NCBI RefSeq assembly: GCF_002295065.1
Contig: NZ_NSGG01000013.1
Coordinates: 1-64,000, forward strand
Direction: 5' to 3'
Length of the DNA stretch: 64,000 bases
Origin: Mesorhizobium sp. WSM3859
GTDB taxonomy: Bacteria > Pseudomonadota > Alphaproteobacteria > Rhizobiales > Rhizobiaceae
In this document: one piece after another, positions 43,080 through 51,821 of the stretch
Numbering within the stretch: position 1 is the first letter of the stretch
Layout of the letters: every line of letters begins with the position of its first letter
Made by a program: the position numbers and the translations under genes
The notes under the pieces: generated by a model
The model's database searches: none
The model's input: only the letters and a program-made list of their open reading frames with translations
What the model was told of the DNA's origin: nothing

Positions 43080-43346
43080 TTGTCCGCACTGACGCGCTTT
43101 CTTGGCGACACGCCGCTCAGGGTACTCCTGAAGCTGCTCGTGGTCTCCTTCCTCGTCGGCCTCGTCATGCATGCCTTCGGCTGGTCACCGATGGACGTCT
43201 TCTACGGTATCCGCCAGTTCTTCGTGGATCTGTGGAATCTCGGCTTCCACGCCATCGACCGCTTCCTCGGCTATATCCTGCTCGGCGCCGCGATCGTCGT
43301 TCCTGTGTTCATCCTGCTTCGGATCGCCAGCTACAGGAAGTGGTAG
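43080..43346 (+). CDS. Small membrane protein, DUF6460 type
   Basis: 88 residues from TTG 43080 (GGAGAGAAG upstream). Two TM segments: LLKLLVVSFLVGLVMHAFGW and YILLGAAIVVPVFILLRIA, separated by an amphipathic stretch. This matches short rhizobial membrane proteins annotated DUF6460; function unknown. Its 3' end overlaps the histone-deacetylase-family gene by 16 bp, and a 7-bp repeat begins at its last codons. Confidence 0.72.
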   Translation: MSALTRFLGDTPLRVLLKLLVVSFLVGLVMHAFGWSPMDVFYGIRQFFVDLWNLGFHAIDRFLGYILLGAAIVVPVFILLRIASYRKW

Positions 43347-44284
43347 GCAGTAGGTAGTAGGTAGTAGGCAGTAGGCAGTAGGCAGTAGTGTCGGGCGGCC
43401 ACCTCGAAGAGAATGGCGTGGCGCGCGGCGAGTGCCGGCACATCGGTCGAGTAGCCGCCGCCGATCACGCCGCACAGCGGAACGCCGTGGTTACGGAAAT
43501 GGCCGATGACCATGTCTTCGCGGGCGCTGAGGCCATCGTCGCTCAGCGCCAGCCGGCCGAGCCTGTCCTCGGCATGCACATCCACGCCGGCATTGTAGAA
43601 GACGATGTCCCAGCTTCTTTGCCCGGACAGTTCCGGCAGGATGGCGGCGAGCCGCTCGAGATAGGCGTCGTCGCCGGTGCCATCCGGCAAGGCGATGTCG
43701 AGGTCGGAGGCGATCTTGCGCACCGGATAGTTGCGCTCGCCATGCATGGAAAAGGTGAAGGCGCGCGGTTCGTCCTTCAGAATGTCGGCCGTGCCGTCGC
43801 CCTGATGCACGTCGAGATCGACAATCAGTACATTTTCGACGGTGCCCTCGGCCAGCAGCGCCAGCGACGCGACGGCGACATCGTTGAAGGTGCAGAAGCC
43901 GGCGCCTTGCGCCCGCCTGGCGTGATGGCTGCCGCCGGCGGCGTTGCAGGCGATGCCGTGTTTCAACGCCAGCCTGGCGGCGAGCACCGTCCCGGCGGTG
44001 GCGAGCTGTGCCCTCAGCGACACACGCGGGCCGACTGGAAAGCCGATCTCGCGTTCTATCTTCTCCGGCACCTGGCAGGCGATCACCTGGTCGACAAAGT
44101 CGGCTGCGTGGGCAAGCTTCAGCCATGATGCCGGCGCTGGTTCGGGCATTGAGAGCGCTTCCGGCGCGGCCAGCCCGCGCATACGCAAGGCCTCCATCAA
44201 AAGCGGATATTTGCTCATCGGAAAGCGATGGTTGACGGCGAAGCCGGCGTCATAGTCGGGGTGATGGACGATCTGTAGCGGCAT
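43331..44284 (-). CDS. Histone deacetylase family protein (acetoin utilisation/HDAC-like deacetylase)
   Basis: 317 residues. Zinc-deacetylase motifs: GGSHHARRAQGAGFCTFNDV (paired His), VDLDVHQGDGTADIL (zinc Asp/His), FYNAGVDVHAEDRLGRLALS and GVIGGGYS. The usual length ends about residue 300. The last ~17 residues (LLPTAY repeats) are read from a 7-bp tandem repeat at 43343-43384, which has moved the stop codon into the 3' end of the convergent gene. It should deacetylate acetyl-lysine or acetyl-polyamines. Confidence 0.9.
   Translation of the reverse strand: MPLQIVHHPDYDAGFAVNHRFPMSKYPLLMEALRMRGLAAPEALSMPEPAPASWLKLAHAADFVDQVIACQVPEKIEREIGFPVGPRVSLRAQLATAGTVLAARLALKHGIACNAAGGSHHARRAQGAGFCTFNDVAVASLALLAEGTVENVLIVDLDVHQGDGTADILKDEPRAFTFSMHGERNYPVRKIASDLDIALPDGTGDDAYLERLAAILPELSGQRSWDIVFYNAGVDVHAEDRLGRLALSDDGLSAREDMVIGHFRNHGVPLCGVIGGGYSTDVPALAARHAILFEVAARHYCLLPTAYYLLPTAYHFL
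43343..43388. repeat. 7-bp tandem repeat overlapping two convergent gene ends
   Basis: Six units of GTAGGCA/GTAGGTA (43343-43384) and a partial GTAG. On the minus strand three units encode one LLPTAY-type block, so the array forms the C-terminus of the deacetylase-family protein. The unit is related to the GAGTAGG-type units at 24242-24255, so both arrays probably belong to one repeat family. Confidence 0.88.
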
Positions 44285-44407
44285 GGATCGGGGGCTGCGC
44301 CAGGTTTGGAATTCGGTTGGCAGTCCGGCGGATGTGGTTGCGTGACGGCGGCAAACTGGGGCACATCGGGTCCTCGATCAAGCCGCAATCAAAAGGCAGC
44401 AATCCCC

Positions 44408-45739
44408 TTGGACGCGACTCAAGCCAACGCCAGGTCCTTCGCCGTCACCAATCGCTCGGTGCTGGCGATCGCCGTGCCGATGACGCTTGCCTATCTGACG
44501 ACGCCGCTGCTCGGCATCGTCGACACGGCGGTCGTCGGCCAGTTCGGCGACGCGGCCCTGCTCGGCGGCCTGGCGGCGGGATCGCTGGTCTTCGACGTCG
44601 TCTTCACCACCTTCAACTTCCTGCGCTCCGGCACCACAGGCCTTGTCGCTCAGGCCTTCGGGCGCGGCGATGCCCTGGAAGAGCAGGCGGTGCTGTGGCG
44701 CGCCGTGCTGATCGCGGTCGTCGCGGGCGTCATACTTGCCGCCCTTTCGCCGCTCTTCGCCGAGGCCGGCCAATGGTTCATGGGCGCCGAGCCGCGCGTC
44801 AGCGCGGCGATGTCAGTCTATACCCGCATCAGGCTGTTGGCGGCGCCCTTCTCGCTGATCAACTACGCCATACTGGGCTACGTGCTGGGGCGCGGCGAGG
44901 GCGGGCTCGGCTTGATGCTGCAGGCGGTGCTCAACGGCATCAACATCGTGCTTTGCTTCCTGCTCGGACTCGAGCTCGGCTGGGGTGTTGCCGGCGTCGC
45001 CTGGGCGACGGTCACCGGCGAGTTCCTGGCCATGCTGCTCGGCCTTGCCATCGTGCTGAACCGCTTCCGCAAGCTGGAGCGGCCCTCGCGCCGCAGCATC
45101 CTCGATTTGCCGGCCTACCGGCGCATGCTGTCGCTCAACCGCGACATCATGATCCGCTCCTTTTCGCTGCTCGCCGCCTTCGCGTTGTTCACCAGGCAGG
45201 GCGCGCAGTTCGGCACGGTGACGCTTGCCGCCAACGCCGTCCTGATGAATTTCTTCCTCTTCGCCGGCTATTTCCTCGACGGCTTCGCTACCGCCGCGGA
45301 GCAGCTCGCCGGTCGCGCCATCGGCGCGCAGGCGCCCGCCCCGTTCCGGCAGGCGGTACGGCTGACGCTGATTTGGGGTTTTGGCCTTGCGGCCTTCGCC
45401 AGCCTTATCCTGCTGACCGCCGGCGCTGGTCTTGTGGCTTTGGTCACGACCTCGCCGGAGGTCCGGGAAGTTGCCGACATTTATCTGCCCTGGGCGGCCT
45501 TCACGGCGCTGAGCGGCGTGCTGGCCTTCCAGATGGATGGCGTCTTCATCGGCGCCACCTGGTCGCGCGACATGCGCAACATGATGCTCTTGTCGTTCCT
45601 CGCCTTCAGCGCCGCGCTCATCACGCTGGCGCCGGCCTTCGGCAACAACGGCCTATGGGCGTCGCTGCATGTCTTCCTGCTGGTGCGCGGAGTGAGCTTG
45701 CTTGCGGTGCTGAGACTCAGGGTGCGCACGGCATTTTAG
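44408..45739 (+). CDS. MATE-family multidrug/efflux transporter
   Basis: About 443 residues from TTG 44408 (AAAGG 12 bases upstream, weak); a longer frame from 44306 adds an untypical N-terminus. Twelve TM segments in two MatE halves, opening with LAIAVPMTLAYLTTPLLGIV and DTAVVGQFGDAALLGGLAAG. It is of the DinF-like MATE branch, exporting cationic compounds by H+ or Na+ antiport. The substrate is unknown. Confidence 0.85.
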   Translation: MDATQANARSFAVTNRSVLAIAVPMTLAYLTTPLLGIVDTAVVGQFGDAALLGGLAAGSLVFDVVFTTFNFLRSGTTGLVAQAFGRGDALEEQAVLWRAVLIAVVAGVILAALSPLFAEAGQWFMGAEPRVSAAMSVYTRIRLLAAPFSLINYAILGYVLGRGEGGLGLMLQAVLNGINIVLCFLLGLELGWGVAGVAWATVTGEFLAMLLGLAIVLNRFRKLERPSRRSILDLPAYRRMLSLNRDIMIRSFSLLAAFALFTRQGAQFGTVTLAANAVLMNFFLFAGYFLDGFATAAEQLAGRAIGAQAPAPFRQAVRLTLIWGFGLAAFASLILLTAGAGLVALVTTSPEVREVADIYLPWAAFTALSGVLAFQMDGVFIGATWSRDMRNMMLLSFLAFSAALITLAPAFGNNGLWASLHVFLLVRGVSLLAVLRLRVRTAF

Positions 45740-45769
45740 CCCCGATTGGTCGGCTCCGGCCGGCGTTTC

Positions 45770-46732
45770 TCAGCTCCAGAGGTCGGTCGAGAGGTACTTC
45801 AGTCCGGAGTCGCAAATCACCACAGCGATCGTCTTGCCCGCTTGATCGCCGCGTAGGAGGCTCAGCGCGGCGGCCACATTCGCCCCAGACGAGAAGCCGC
45901 CGAAGATACCTTCGCTGCGCGCGAGCAGGCGCGCGGTCTCGCGTGCCTCGTTGCCGGAAACCTGAAGATAGCCATCGACGGGCGCGTTTTTCAGAAACGG
46001 CAGATCCGGCATGGCGTAGCCGCCGCCTTGAATGGGGTGTTCGGGCTGGGTGACCGTCTCGCCCGCCGCGGCCGAGGCGCCCTCGGGCTCGACGATAAAG
46101 CACTTGATCAGGGGATTGCGTTCCTTGAGCGCCCTCGCCACCCCGGCATAGGTGCCGCCCGAGCCGATGAAGTCGACGAATGCATCGACGGCGCCATGGC
46201 TGGCGTCCCAGATTTCCGGCCCGGTCCCGTGATAATGCGCAAGCCAGTTCCCGTCGCGGTGGAACTGATCGCCGCGAAAAGCGCCCCTTTCCGCCGTCAC
46301 CGCTCTGGCGGCTTCCTCGACAAGCGCCAGATCGCCACCGGAGACCTGCCCCGGCACCGACCCTGGCAACTGGTCCACCAGGATTACTTCCGCGCCGAGC
46401 GCCGTCATCATGCGGGCGCGCTCTTCGGAGTTGCCCTTCGACATCACCGCGACGAAGGGATAGCCCCTGACCGCACAGACGATCGCGAGGCCCGTGCCCA
46501 TATTTCCGGAGGTAAGCTCGACCACCGTTTGCCCCGGCTTGATGGCACCGGATCTTTCAGCTTCCTCGATTATTCCAAGCGCCGCGCGATCCTTCTTGGA
46601 AAAGCCCGGATTAAGATATTCCAGCTTGGCGAGGATTGCGCCTTTGACACCCCCCTGCGCCGTCAGCCTTTCGAGCCGGACCAATGGAGTTCGACCGATC
46701 GAGTCTACGACGGAGTTCAGAACCTCAGCCAT
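45770..46732 (-). CDS. cysK: Cysteine synthase family PLP enzyme
   Basis: 320 residues from ATG 46732 (GGGAGGG upstream; ATG 46789 lacks a site). The PLP lysine is in YLNPGFSKKDRAALGII; VELTSGNMGTGLAIVCAVRG binds the substrate carboxylate and VGSGGTYAGV-like FIGSGGTYAGVARAL the phosphate. It makes cysteine from O-acetylserine and sulfide or a related beta-replacement. The sequence is not the canonical CysK (shorter, GNMG instead of GNTG), so a cysteine-synthase-like enzyme with another acceptor is possible. Confidence 0.8.
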   Translation of the reverse strand: MAEVLNSVVDSIGRTPLVRLERLTAQGGVKGAILAKLEYLNPGFSKKDRAALGIIEEAERSGAIKPGQTVVELTSGNMGTGLAIVCAVRGYPFVAVMSKGNSEERARMMTALGAEVILVDQLPGSVPGQVSGGDLALVEEAARAVTAERGAFRGDQFHRDGNWLAHYHGTGPEIWDASHGAVDAFVDFIGSGGTYAGVARALKERNPLIKCFIVEPEGASAAAGETVTQPEHPIQGGGYAMPDLPFLKNAPVDGYLQVSGNEARETARLLARSEGIFGGFSSGANVAAALSLLRGDQAGKTIAVVICDSGLKYLSTDLWS

Positions 46733-46761
46733 GGCTGCCCTCCCGATTTCGTGGGAGCTTA

Positions 46762-47835
46762 TCAGAGTCGTTTGGACCAGTCTGTGCAACCGGTATCGCG
46801 CAGTTCGCCAATAGATTTGAGCCGTTCCCGCTCCACGAAGCGCGCCATGCCGGCAACGATGCGCCCCGGCAACGCCGGCCCGGCATAGATCATGCCGGTG
46901 TAGAGCTGGACGAGATCCGCGCCAGCGCGGATTTTCTCCAGCGCCGTCTCGGTGGAGTCGACGCCGCCGACACCGATGATCGCCATCTGCGGTCCAAGCA
47001 ACTTGCGCATCCGGGCCAGCACCGCGGTCGAACGCTCGAACAATGGTTTTCCCGAGAGGCCGCCGGTTTCATTGGCCACGCCGCCGCTCCGCAATCCGGT
47101 CCGCGCCAGCGTTGTGTTGCAGACGATGACGCCGTCGATCTTCTTCTCGACGACCTCGGCGGCGATGTCTTCCAGTTCCGCCTCGACGAGATCCGGCGCG
47201 ATCTTGAGGAAGACCGGCGGCTGCGCGGCGGCCGCGGCGCGCGCGGCCATCACCCGCGACAACAATTCGCCAAGCTGCTCGCGCGCCTGCATGTTGCGCA
47301 GGCCCGGCGTGTTGGGCGAGGAGATGTTGACGGTGAGATAGCTCGCATAGGCCGCGAAACGGGCGACGCCGCGCTCGTAGTCGCCGACGCGGTCGGCGCT
47401 GTCCTTGTTGGCGCCGATGTTGACGCCGACAATGCCCGGCCGCCCCTTGCGCGCGGCAAGCCGCTTTTCGGCGGCCACATGGCCTTCATTGTTGAAGCCC
47501 AGCCGGTTGATCACCGCTTCGTCCGCCGTCAGCCGGAAAATGCGCGGCTTCGGATTGCCGGGCTGCGGCAGCGGCGTGATGGTGCCAACCTCGGCAAAGC
47601 CGAAGCCAAGCGCAAGCAGCGCGTCGGGCACTTCGGCGTTCTTGTCGTAGCCGGCGGCCATGCCGAGCGGGTTGGGGAAGTCGAGGCCGCAGAGATTGAT
47701 CTTGAGCCGCGCGTCGCGCGGCGCCATTGCACCGACCGGAAGCCCGCAGCGCAGTGCCGCGATCGACAGGCCATGTGCTGTTTCCGGATCGAAGGAGAAA
47801 AGCAGCTTTTGGCCGATCCGGTCGAGCACGCTCAT
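46762..47835 (-). CDS. pyrD: Dihydroorotate dehydrogenase (quinone), class 2
   Basis: 357 residues from ATG 47835, with GGAGGG eight bases before. Class 2 features: N-terminal membrane-association helix (DRIGQKLLFSFDPETAHGLS), FPNPLGMAAGYDKNAEVP, NISSPNTPGLRNMQ with the catalytic Ser, and IIGVGGVDSTETALEKIRAG. It oxidises dihydroorotate with quinone in pyrimidine synthesis. The start overlaps the stop of the DUF952 gene (ATGA), so translation is coupled. Confidence 0.95.
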   Translation of the reverse strand: MSVLDRIGQKLLFSFDPETAHGLSIAALRCGLPVGAMAPRDARLKINLCGLDFPNPLGMAAGYDKNAEVPDALLALGFGFAEVGTITPLPQPGNPKPRIFRLTADEAVINRLGFNNEGHVAAEKRLAARKGRPGIVGVNIGANKDSADRVGDYERGVARFAAYASYLTVNISSPNTPGLRNMQAREQLGELLSRVMAARAAAAAQPPVFLKIAPDLVEAELEDIAAEVVEKKIDGVIVCNTTLARTGLRSGGVANETGGLSGKPLFERSTAVLARMRKLLGPQMAIIGVGGVDSTETALEKIRAGADLVQLYTGMIYAGPALPGRIVAGMARFVERERLKSIGELRDTGCTDWSKRL

Positions 47836-48179
47836 TCGCCCTCCAGCGCCGGGAATTCGTGGCCGCCGGCGCAGAGCGGCAGCGGCTTGACCCAAAGGAC
47901 GGCATCGAGGCCGAGCGGAGCGTAGAGATGCGGGAATAACGCGCCACCGCGCGACACCTCGTATTTCAGCGCGTCACCCAGCTTCTTCCCATCGATGGCG
48001 ATCAGCAGCAGACCCGTCTGGCCGGCGAAATGTTTGGCCGCCGTCTCGCGCACCTGCGCAGCGGTGGAGAAATGGATGAAGCCGTCGGCGCGGTCGATCG
48101 GCGCGCCGGTGAAGCGCCCGTTCTTTTCGGCTTCGCGCCAAAGCGCCTCGGGGGCGATCTTGTAGATAATCTGAGACAT
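47832..48179 (-). CDS. DUF952 family protein
   Basis: 115 residues, the family length. Conserved GRFTGAPIDRADGFIHFSTA and HLYAPLGLDAVLWVKPL mark DUF952, a small beta-rich domain often placed next to pyrD in Alphaproteobacteria. The function is unknown; co-translation with pyrD points to nucleotide metabolism at most by association. Confidence 0.9.
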   Translation of the reverse strand: MSQIIYKIAPEALWREAEKNGRFTGAPIDRADGFIHFSTAAQVRETAAKHFAGQTGLLLIAIDGKKLGDALKYEVSRGGALFPHLYAPLGLDAVLWVKPLPLCAGGHEFPALEGE

Positions 48180-48289
48180 TCCCGCGCTATAGTCTGAACC
48201 GAAGGAGGGGGGAAGGCTTGAGCTCGACTCTTCCCCATTTCCGGCGCAAACCTGTGATAGCCCGCCTTCACTGGCTCATGGAGGACGAT

Positions 48290-48727
48290 ATGCGTCTGCA
48301 GCACATCCTGATCCCCGCGGCGCTTTGCTCATTGGTTGCCGCTTCCGCCTATTCCGAGGAGACCGACCACTACCGTTTGGAGAAGTCGGCCAACGGCTAT
48401 GTCCGCATGGACACGAGGACCGGCGCCATGTCGATCTGCGAGGAGCGCACCGGTCAGCTCGTCTGCAAGATGGCGGCGGACGAGCGCGCCGCCTACCAGG
48501 ACGAGATCGACCGCTTGGACAATTCGGTCAAGGCGCTCGACGCGCGCGTCGCCAAGCTCGAGAATTCGCTCTCCGCCCGGCTGGAATCGCAACTGCCCAG
48601 CGAAGAGGATTTCAACAAGACGATGGGTTACATGGAGCGCTTCTTCCGGACCTTCAAGGACATCGTCAAGGACATGGACAAGGAAGACGGCGACGGCAGC
48701 GGCAAGCTGAACCAGCAGAAGACCTGA
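48290..48727 (+). CDS. Periplasmic coiled-coil protein of unknown function
   Basis: 145 residues from ATG 48290, with GGAGGA eight bases upstream (an ATG at 48278 overlaps the site). Signal peptide LIPAALCSLVAASAYSEE, two Cys in MSICEERTGQLVCKM, and a coiled coil (about 70-105, IDRLDNSVKALDARVAKLEN). Charged C-terminus (DIVKDMDKEDGDGSGK). It is a common small Rhizobiales envelope protein as far as I recall, without a named function. The response regulator gene follows 138 bp later. Confidence 0.75.
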   Translation: MRLQHILIPAALCSLVAASAYSEETDHYRLEKSANGYVRMDTRTGAMSICEERTGQLVCKMAADERAAYQDEIDRLDNSVKALDARVAKLENSLSARLESQLPSEEDFNKTMGYMERFFRTFKDIVKDMDKEDGDGSGKLNQQKT

Positions 48728-48864
48728 GCCGGCGCGACCGGGCCGCCCCCTGGGGAAAACCCGACGCGCGGCCTTTGCCGCTTGAAAAAGCGCCGCGCCG
48801 CCGCATAATCATTCCGGTCCCCGCAAGAAGCACGAAAATGATGATGGGATCGGGGGAGGAATAT

Positions 48865-49524
48865 TTGCCGTCGGGCCACACTTTCGTCATTGCCGACGAC
48901 CATCCGCTTTTTCGCGGCGCGCTGAAGGAGGCACTGGCCGGCATCGGCGACGTCGCCGCCATCCATGAGGCTGGGGATTTCGAAAGCGCCAAGGCCCTGG
49001 TGCTGGCCAATGAGGATATCGACATGGTGCTGCTCGACCTGTCGATGCCGGGCGCCAGCGGCCTCTCCGGCCTGATTGCGCTGCGCGGCATCCATCCGGC
49101 GGTGCCGCTGGTGGTGGTGTCGGCGCATGACGATCCCGTCACCATCCGCCGCGCCCTCGATCTCGGCGCTTCCGGCTTCATCTCCAAATCGGCCAGCATG
49201 GAAGAAATCCGTGCCGCGGTGCAGGCGGTGCTCGCCGGCGATATCGCGGCACCCGCCGGCATCGAGCTCGGCGTCGAGCCCGACCCGGAGATCTCCGACC
49301 TGATCAAGCGCCTGCAGGCGCTGACGCCGCAGCAGACGCGCGTGCTCGGCATGCTGGCGGAAGGCCTGCTCAACAAGCAGATCGCTTACGAGCTCGGCGT
49401 TTCCGAGGCCACCATCAAGGCGCATGTCTCGGCGATCCTGCAGAAGCTGGGCGTCGACAGCCGCACCCAGGCGGTCATCCAGCTCTCCAAGATCGGCAAT
49501 GACCCGGTGCAGCCGGTTGGCTGA
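48865..49524 (+). CDS. NarL/FixJ-family response regulator
   Basis: 219 residues from TTG 48865, with GGGGGAGGA upstream at 48852-48860; ATG 48838 is an alternative without a site. Receiver domain with phospho-acceptor Asp58 (DMVLLDLSMPGASGLSG) and Lys/Thr partners (VVVSAHDDPVT, GFISKSASMEEI), then a GerE helix-turn-helix (LTPQQTRVLGMLAEGLLNKQ, YELGVSEATIKAHVSAIL). No kinase is adjacent. The large transporter-like histidine kinase 3 kb away is the nearest candidate, as in CrbR/CrbS-type systems. Confidence 0.88.
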   Translation: MPSGHTFVIADDHPLFRGALKEALAGIGDVAAIHEAGDFESAKALVLANEDIDMVLLDLSMPGASGLSGLIALRGIHPAVPLVVVSAHDDPVTIRRALDLGASGFISKSASMEEIRAAVQAVLAGDIAAPAGIELGVEPDPEISDLIKRLQALTPQQTRVLGMLAEGLLNKQIAYELGVSEATIKAHVSAILQKLGVDSRTQAVIQLSKIGNDPVQPVG

Positions 49525-49557
49525 CCGCAGGCACCCCTCAGGCGAAGCTTTTCACCC

Positions 49558-49640
49558 TAAAGCGCGTCGCGCTGAACCGAATTCAGGCGACGCGCTTTAA
49601 GTCTTTGTTTTGATGCATGTCGTTGTCTGGGCGACATGCA
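49558..49640. repeat. Double palindromic intergenic element
   Basis: First stem TAAAGCGCGTCGC (49558-49570) pairs perfectly with GCGACGCGCTTTA (49587-49599), with CTGAA/TTCAG inside. Second stem TGCATGTCG (49614-49622) pairs with CGACATGCA (49632-49640). The second stem is the same sequence as the one at 59435-59482. It lies between the convergent response regulator and MFS gene, and is a dispersed element of a kind I know from rhizobial genomes. Confidence 0.8.
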
Positions 49641-49702
49641 ATAACTGACCAGCGCGAAGCGATGATGCGGTCGCTTCGCGTCGGGTCGGTGGCCTGCGCC
49701 CG

Positions 49703-50959
49703 TCAGCGATAGTTTTCGACGGCGGAACCCAATTGCGACGAGGCATCATCCTCGGTCGGGCCTGAAGGATGTCGAGCGTGCCCGATCGCGGCGCCGAGAC
49801 CCAGCGAAGCGATGGCCACCAGCGGAATGCCGGCGATCCAGGGCAGGCGCGGCGCCAGCGCATAGAGTGCGGTGCCGATCGATGGTCCGAGCGAGTCCTT
49901 GAGGTCGACCGCCACCGACGAAGCCGCCATATAGGAGGCGCGCCGCGCCGACGGCGCCAGCGCGTTGACGGCTGTCGGCACCAGCGGCCCGACCAGCATC
50001 TGCCCCACCGCGCAAAGGCTGACCGCCGCGATCAGCGACAGTATCGCCGGCGAGGTCGCCAGCAGGGCAAAAGCGGCGATGGTCGAGATGCCGGCGCCGG
50101 CTGCCAGCCCGAGGGCCGATCGTGTCTCGGCAAACCGGCTGACCAACATCTGCAAAGCGACCGTCAGGGCGGCCGCATAGGCAAACAGCGCGCCGACACC
50201 GGACGGGGTGAGCGTGCCCGCATCCTGCGCGTAGAGCGGGATGACGGCCTCGATCCAGTTGCCGGAAATCTCGAACAGCACGACCCAGGCGAGCAACTTC
50301 GCCATTCGGCCGTCGCGGAAAGCCGGCAGCAGCGCCGACAGGCCGTCCTCTTCCTCCGCTTCGTCTTCGGCGTGACCGCTGCCATGCGTTTCGGCGAATG
50401 CGACGAGCATAACGATGCCGCCAAGGATTAGCATGCCGCCACCGGCCAGGAACACGCTACCCAGCGAAACGAGCGCCAGCAGCGCGCCGCAGGTCGGGCC
50501 GATGATCTGCCCGGCGCTCGAGCTCACCCTTGCCATGCCGAACCAGCGCGGATGCGCTGACGGCTCGGTCACGTCGGCGATTGCCGCGAGGATTGTCGGA
50601 TGCAGCACCGACTCGCACATGCCGGTCAAGAGCAGCACGATCGCCGTCGCGATGACGCCATGGACGAAGAACAGCGCGATGAAGCCGCAACCGACACCGA
50701 GCGACGACAGGATCAGCACCGGCCGCCGGCCGATCCGGTCGGCGATGCCGCCGATCAGCGGCGCGGCGACGAGTTCGCCGCCGGCGTAGCAGGCAAACAA
50801 GAGGCCGATGGCGCCGATCGGGATGTTCGCCTCGCTGCTCGCCCACAGCGGGAAGAAGGGCACCAGCGCACCGTCGGCGAAACCGGCGCAGAAGAACAGG
50901 AAGAGGCCGAGCAGGGCCGGGCGCGGCAGCCCCCGCCAGGCCGATGGGACGATGGTCAT
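49703..50959 (-). CDS. MFS transporter
   Basis: 418 residues with 12 TM segments. The MFS motif between TM2 and TM3 is GGIADRIGRRPVLILSSLGV; the second-half loop is short. It is a drug:H+ antiporter-like importer/exporter of unknown substrate. A TTGACGTAAACG motif like that before the merR gene lies 63 bp upstream of its start. Confidence 0.85.
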   Translation of the reverse strand: MTIVPSAWRGLPRPALLGLFLFFCAGFADGALVPFFPLWASSEANIPIGAIGLLFACYAGGELVAAPLIGGIADRIGRRPVLILSSLGVGCGFIALFFVHGVIATAIVLLLTGMCESVLHPTILAAIADVTEPSAHPRWFGMARVSSSAGQIIGPTCGALLALVSLGSVFLAGGGMLILGGIVMLVAFAETHGSGHAEDEAEEEDGLSALLPAFRDGRMAKLLAWVVLFEISGNWIEAVIPLYAQDAGTLTPSGVGALFAYAAALTVALQMLVSRFAETRSALGLAAGAGISTIAAFALLATSPAILSLIAAVSLCAVGQMLVGPLVPTAVNALAPSARRASYMAASSVAVDLKDSLGPSIGTALYALAPRLPWIAGIPLVAIASLGLGAAIGHARHPSGPTEDDASSQLGSAVENYR

Positions 50960-51022
50960 GATGTCACCTACGCGTCGAAGGCTCGAAAGCCAGGAGGCCC
51001 GAAGGCCGGGATTGCGCGTTGG

Positions 51023-51038
51023 TTGACGTAAACGCCTA
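51023..51038. promoter_or_regulatory. TTGACGTAAACG motif upstream of the MFS gene
   Basis: The first 12 bases equal those of the element before the merR gene at 4567; the right half (CCTA) is not conserved. It lies 63 bp before the MFS start and 43 bp from the methyltransferase stop. It may be a weak half-operator for the MerR regulator 46 kb away, or chance. Confidence 0.3.
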
Positions 51039-51080
51039 CGGCTGCCCGACGGACAGCATGGGTTTATTGTTGGAGCGTAT

Positions 51081-51737
51081 TCAGTTCAGCCGCATCGACA
51101 GTTCCACGTCGTCGCCGAACGGCGTCGACATGTAACCGCCGGCCGGTGCGCGCACCCGTTCCAGATATTCGGGCGAGAAATCCGCATTGTCGGCGATGAC
51201 CAGCGCGCCGGGCCGGAGCCGGCTCTCGACCAGGCTCAATATTTCCGGATAGAGCGCCTTGGCGCCGTCGAGCAGCAGCAGGTCTATCCGGTCCGGCAGG
51301 TCCTTGCTCAGCGTTTCCAGCGCGTCGCCCTCGCGGATCTCCACCAGATCGATCAGACCGCCTTCCGTCAGGTTGGATTTGGCCCGCACCACCTTGGACG
51401 GCTCGAATTCCGTCGTGATCAGGCGGCCGCCGCCATTGTCCCTGAGCGCGGCGGCGAGATAGAGCGTCGAGATGCCGAACGAGGTGCCGAACTCGACGAT
51501 GATGCGTGCGCCGCTGCTGCGCGCCAGCATGTAGAGCAGCGTGCCGGTCTCCGGCGAGACCGCGAGCCACAGGTCCTTCAGGCTGCCGTAGAACTGGCGG
51601 TATTCGGTCTTGCTGTGAATGAGGCGCGTCCGTTCCTCGCGCGAGTACCGGGCGATCGCCGGGCTGGTCGCCGCATCGGCTTCCTTGAACAGGCGGGCGA
51701 GCAGCGGGGCCAAAGGGGTTCCGGTCAAGGTGGTCAT
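51081..51737 (-). CDS. Class I SAM-dependent methyltransferase (O-methyltransferase type)
   Basis: 218 residues, ATG 51737. SAM motif I IVEFGTSFGISTLYLAAALR with the acidic motif II LITTEFEPSKV, and DLLLLDGAKALYPEIL. This matches catechol O-methyltransferase-like (methyltransf_24/3) enzymes. It is divergent from a TetR regulator with an 85-bp spacer, which probably controls it. The substrate is unknown. Confidence 0.85.
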   Translation of the reverse strand: MTTLTGTPLAPLLARLFKEADAATSPAIARYSREERTRLIHSKTEYRQFYGSLKDLWLAVSPETGTLLYMLARSSGARIIVEFGTSFGISTLYLAAALRDNGGGRLITTEFEPSKVVRAKSNLTEGGLIDLVEIREGDALETLSKDLPDRIDLLLLDGAKALYPEILSLVESRLRPGALVIADNADFSPEYLERVRAPAGGYMSTPFGDDVELSMRLN

Positions 51738-51821
51738 GACTGTCTCCGGGCGGGTTCTTGTGTTGCATCGAAAAATACGAATAATCCTTCAGGTTTCCAA
51801 TTCGCATTTCCGAGCGCGTCC

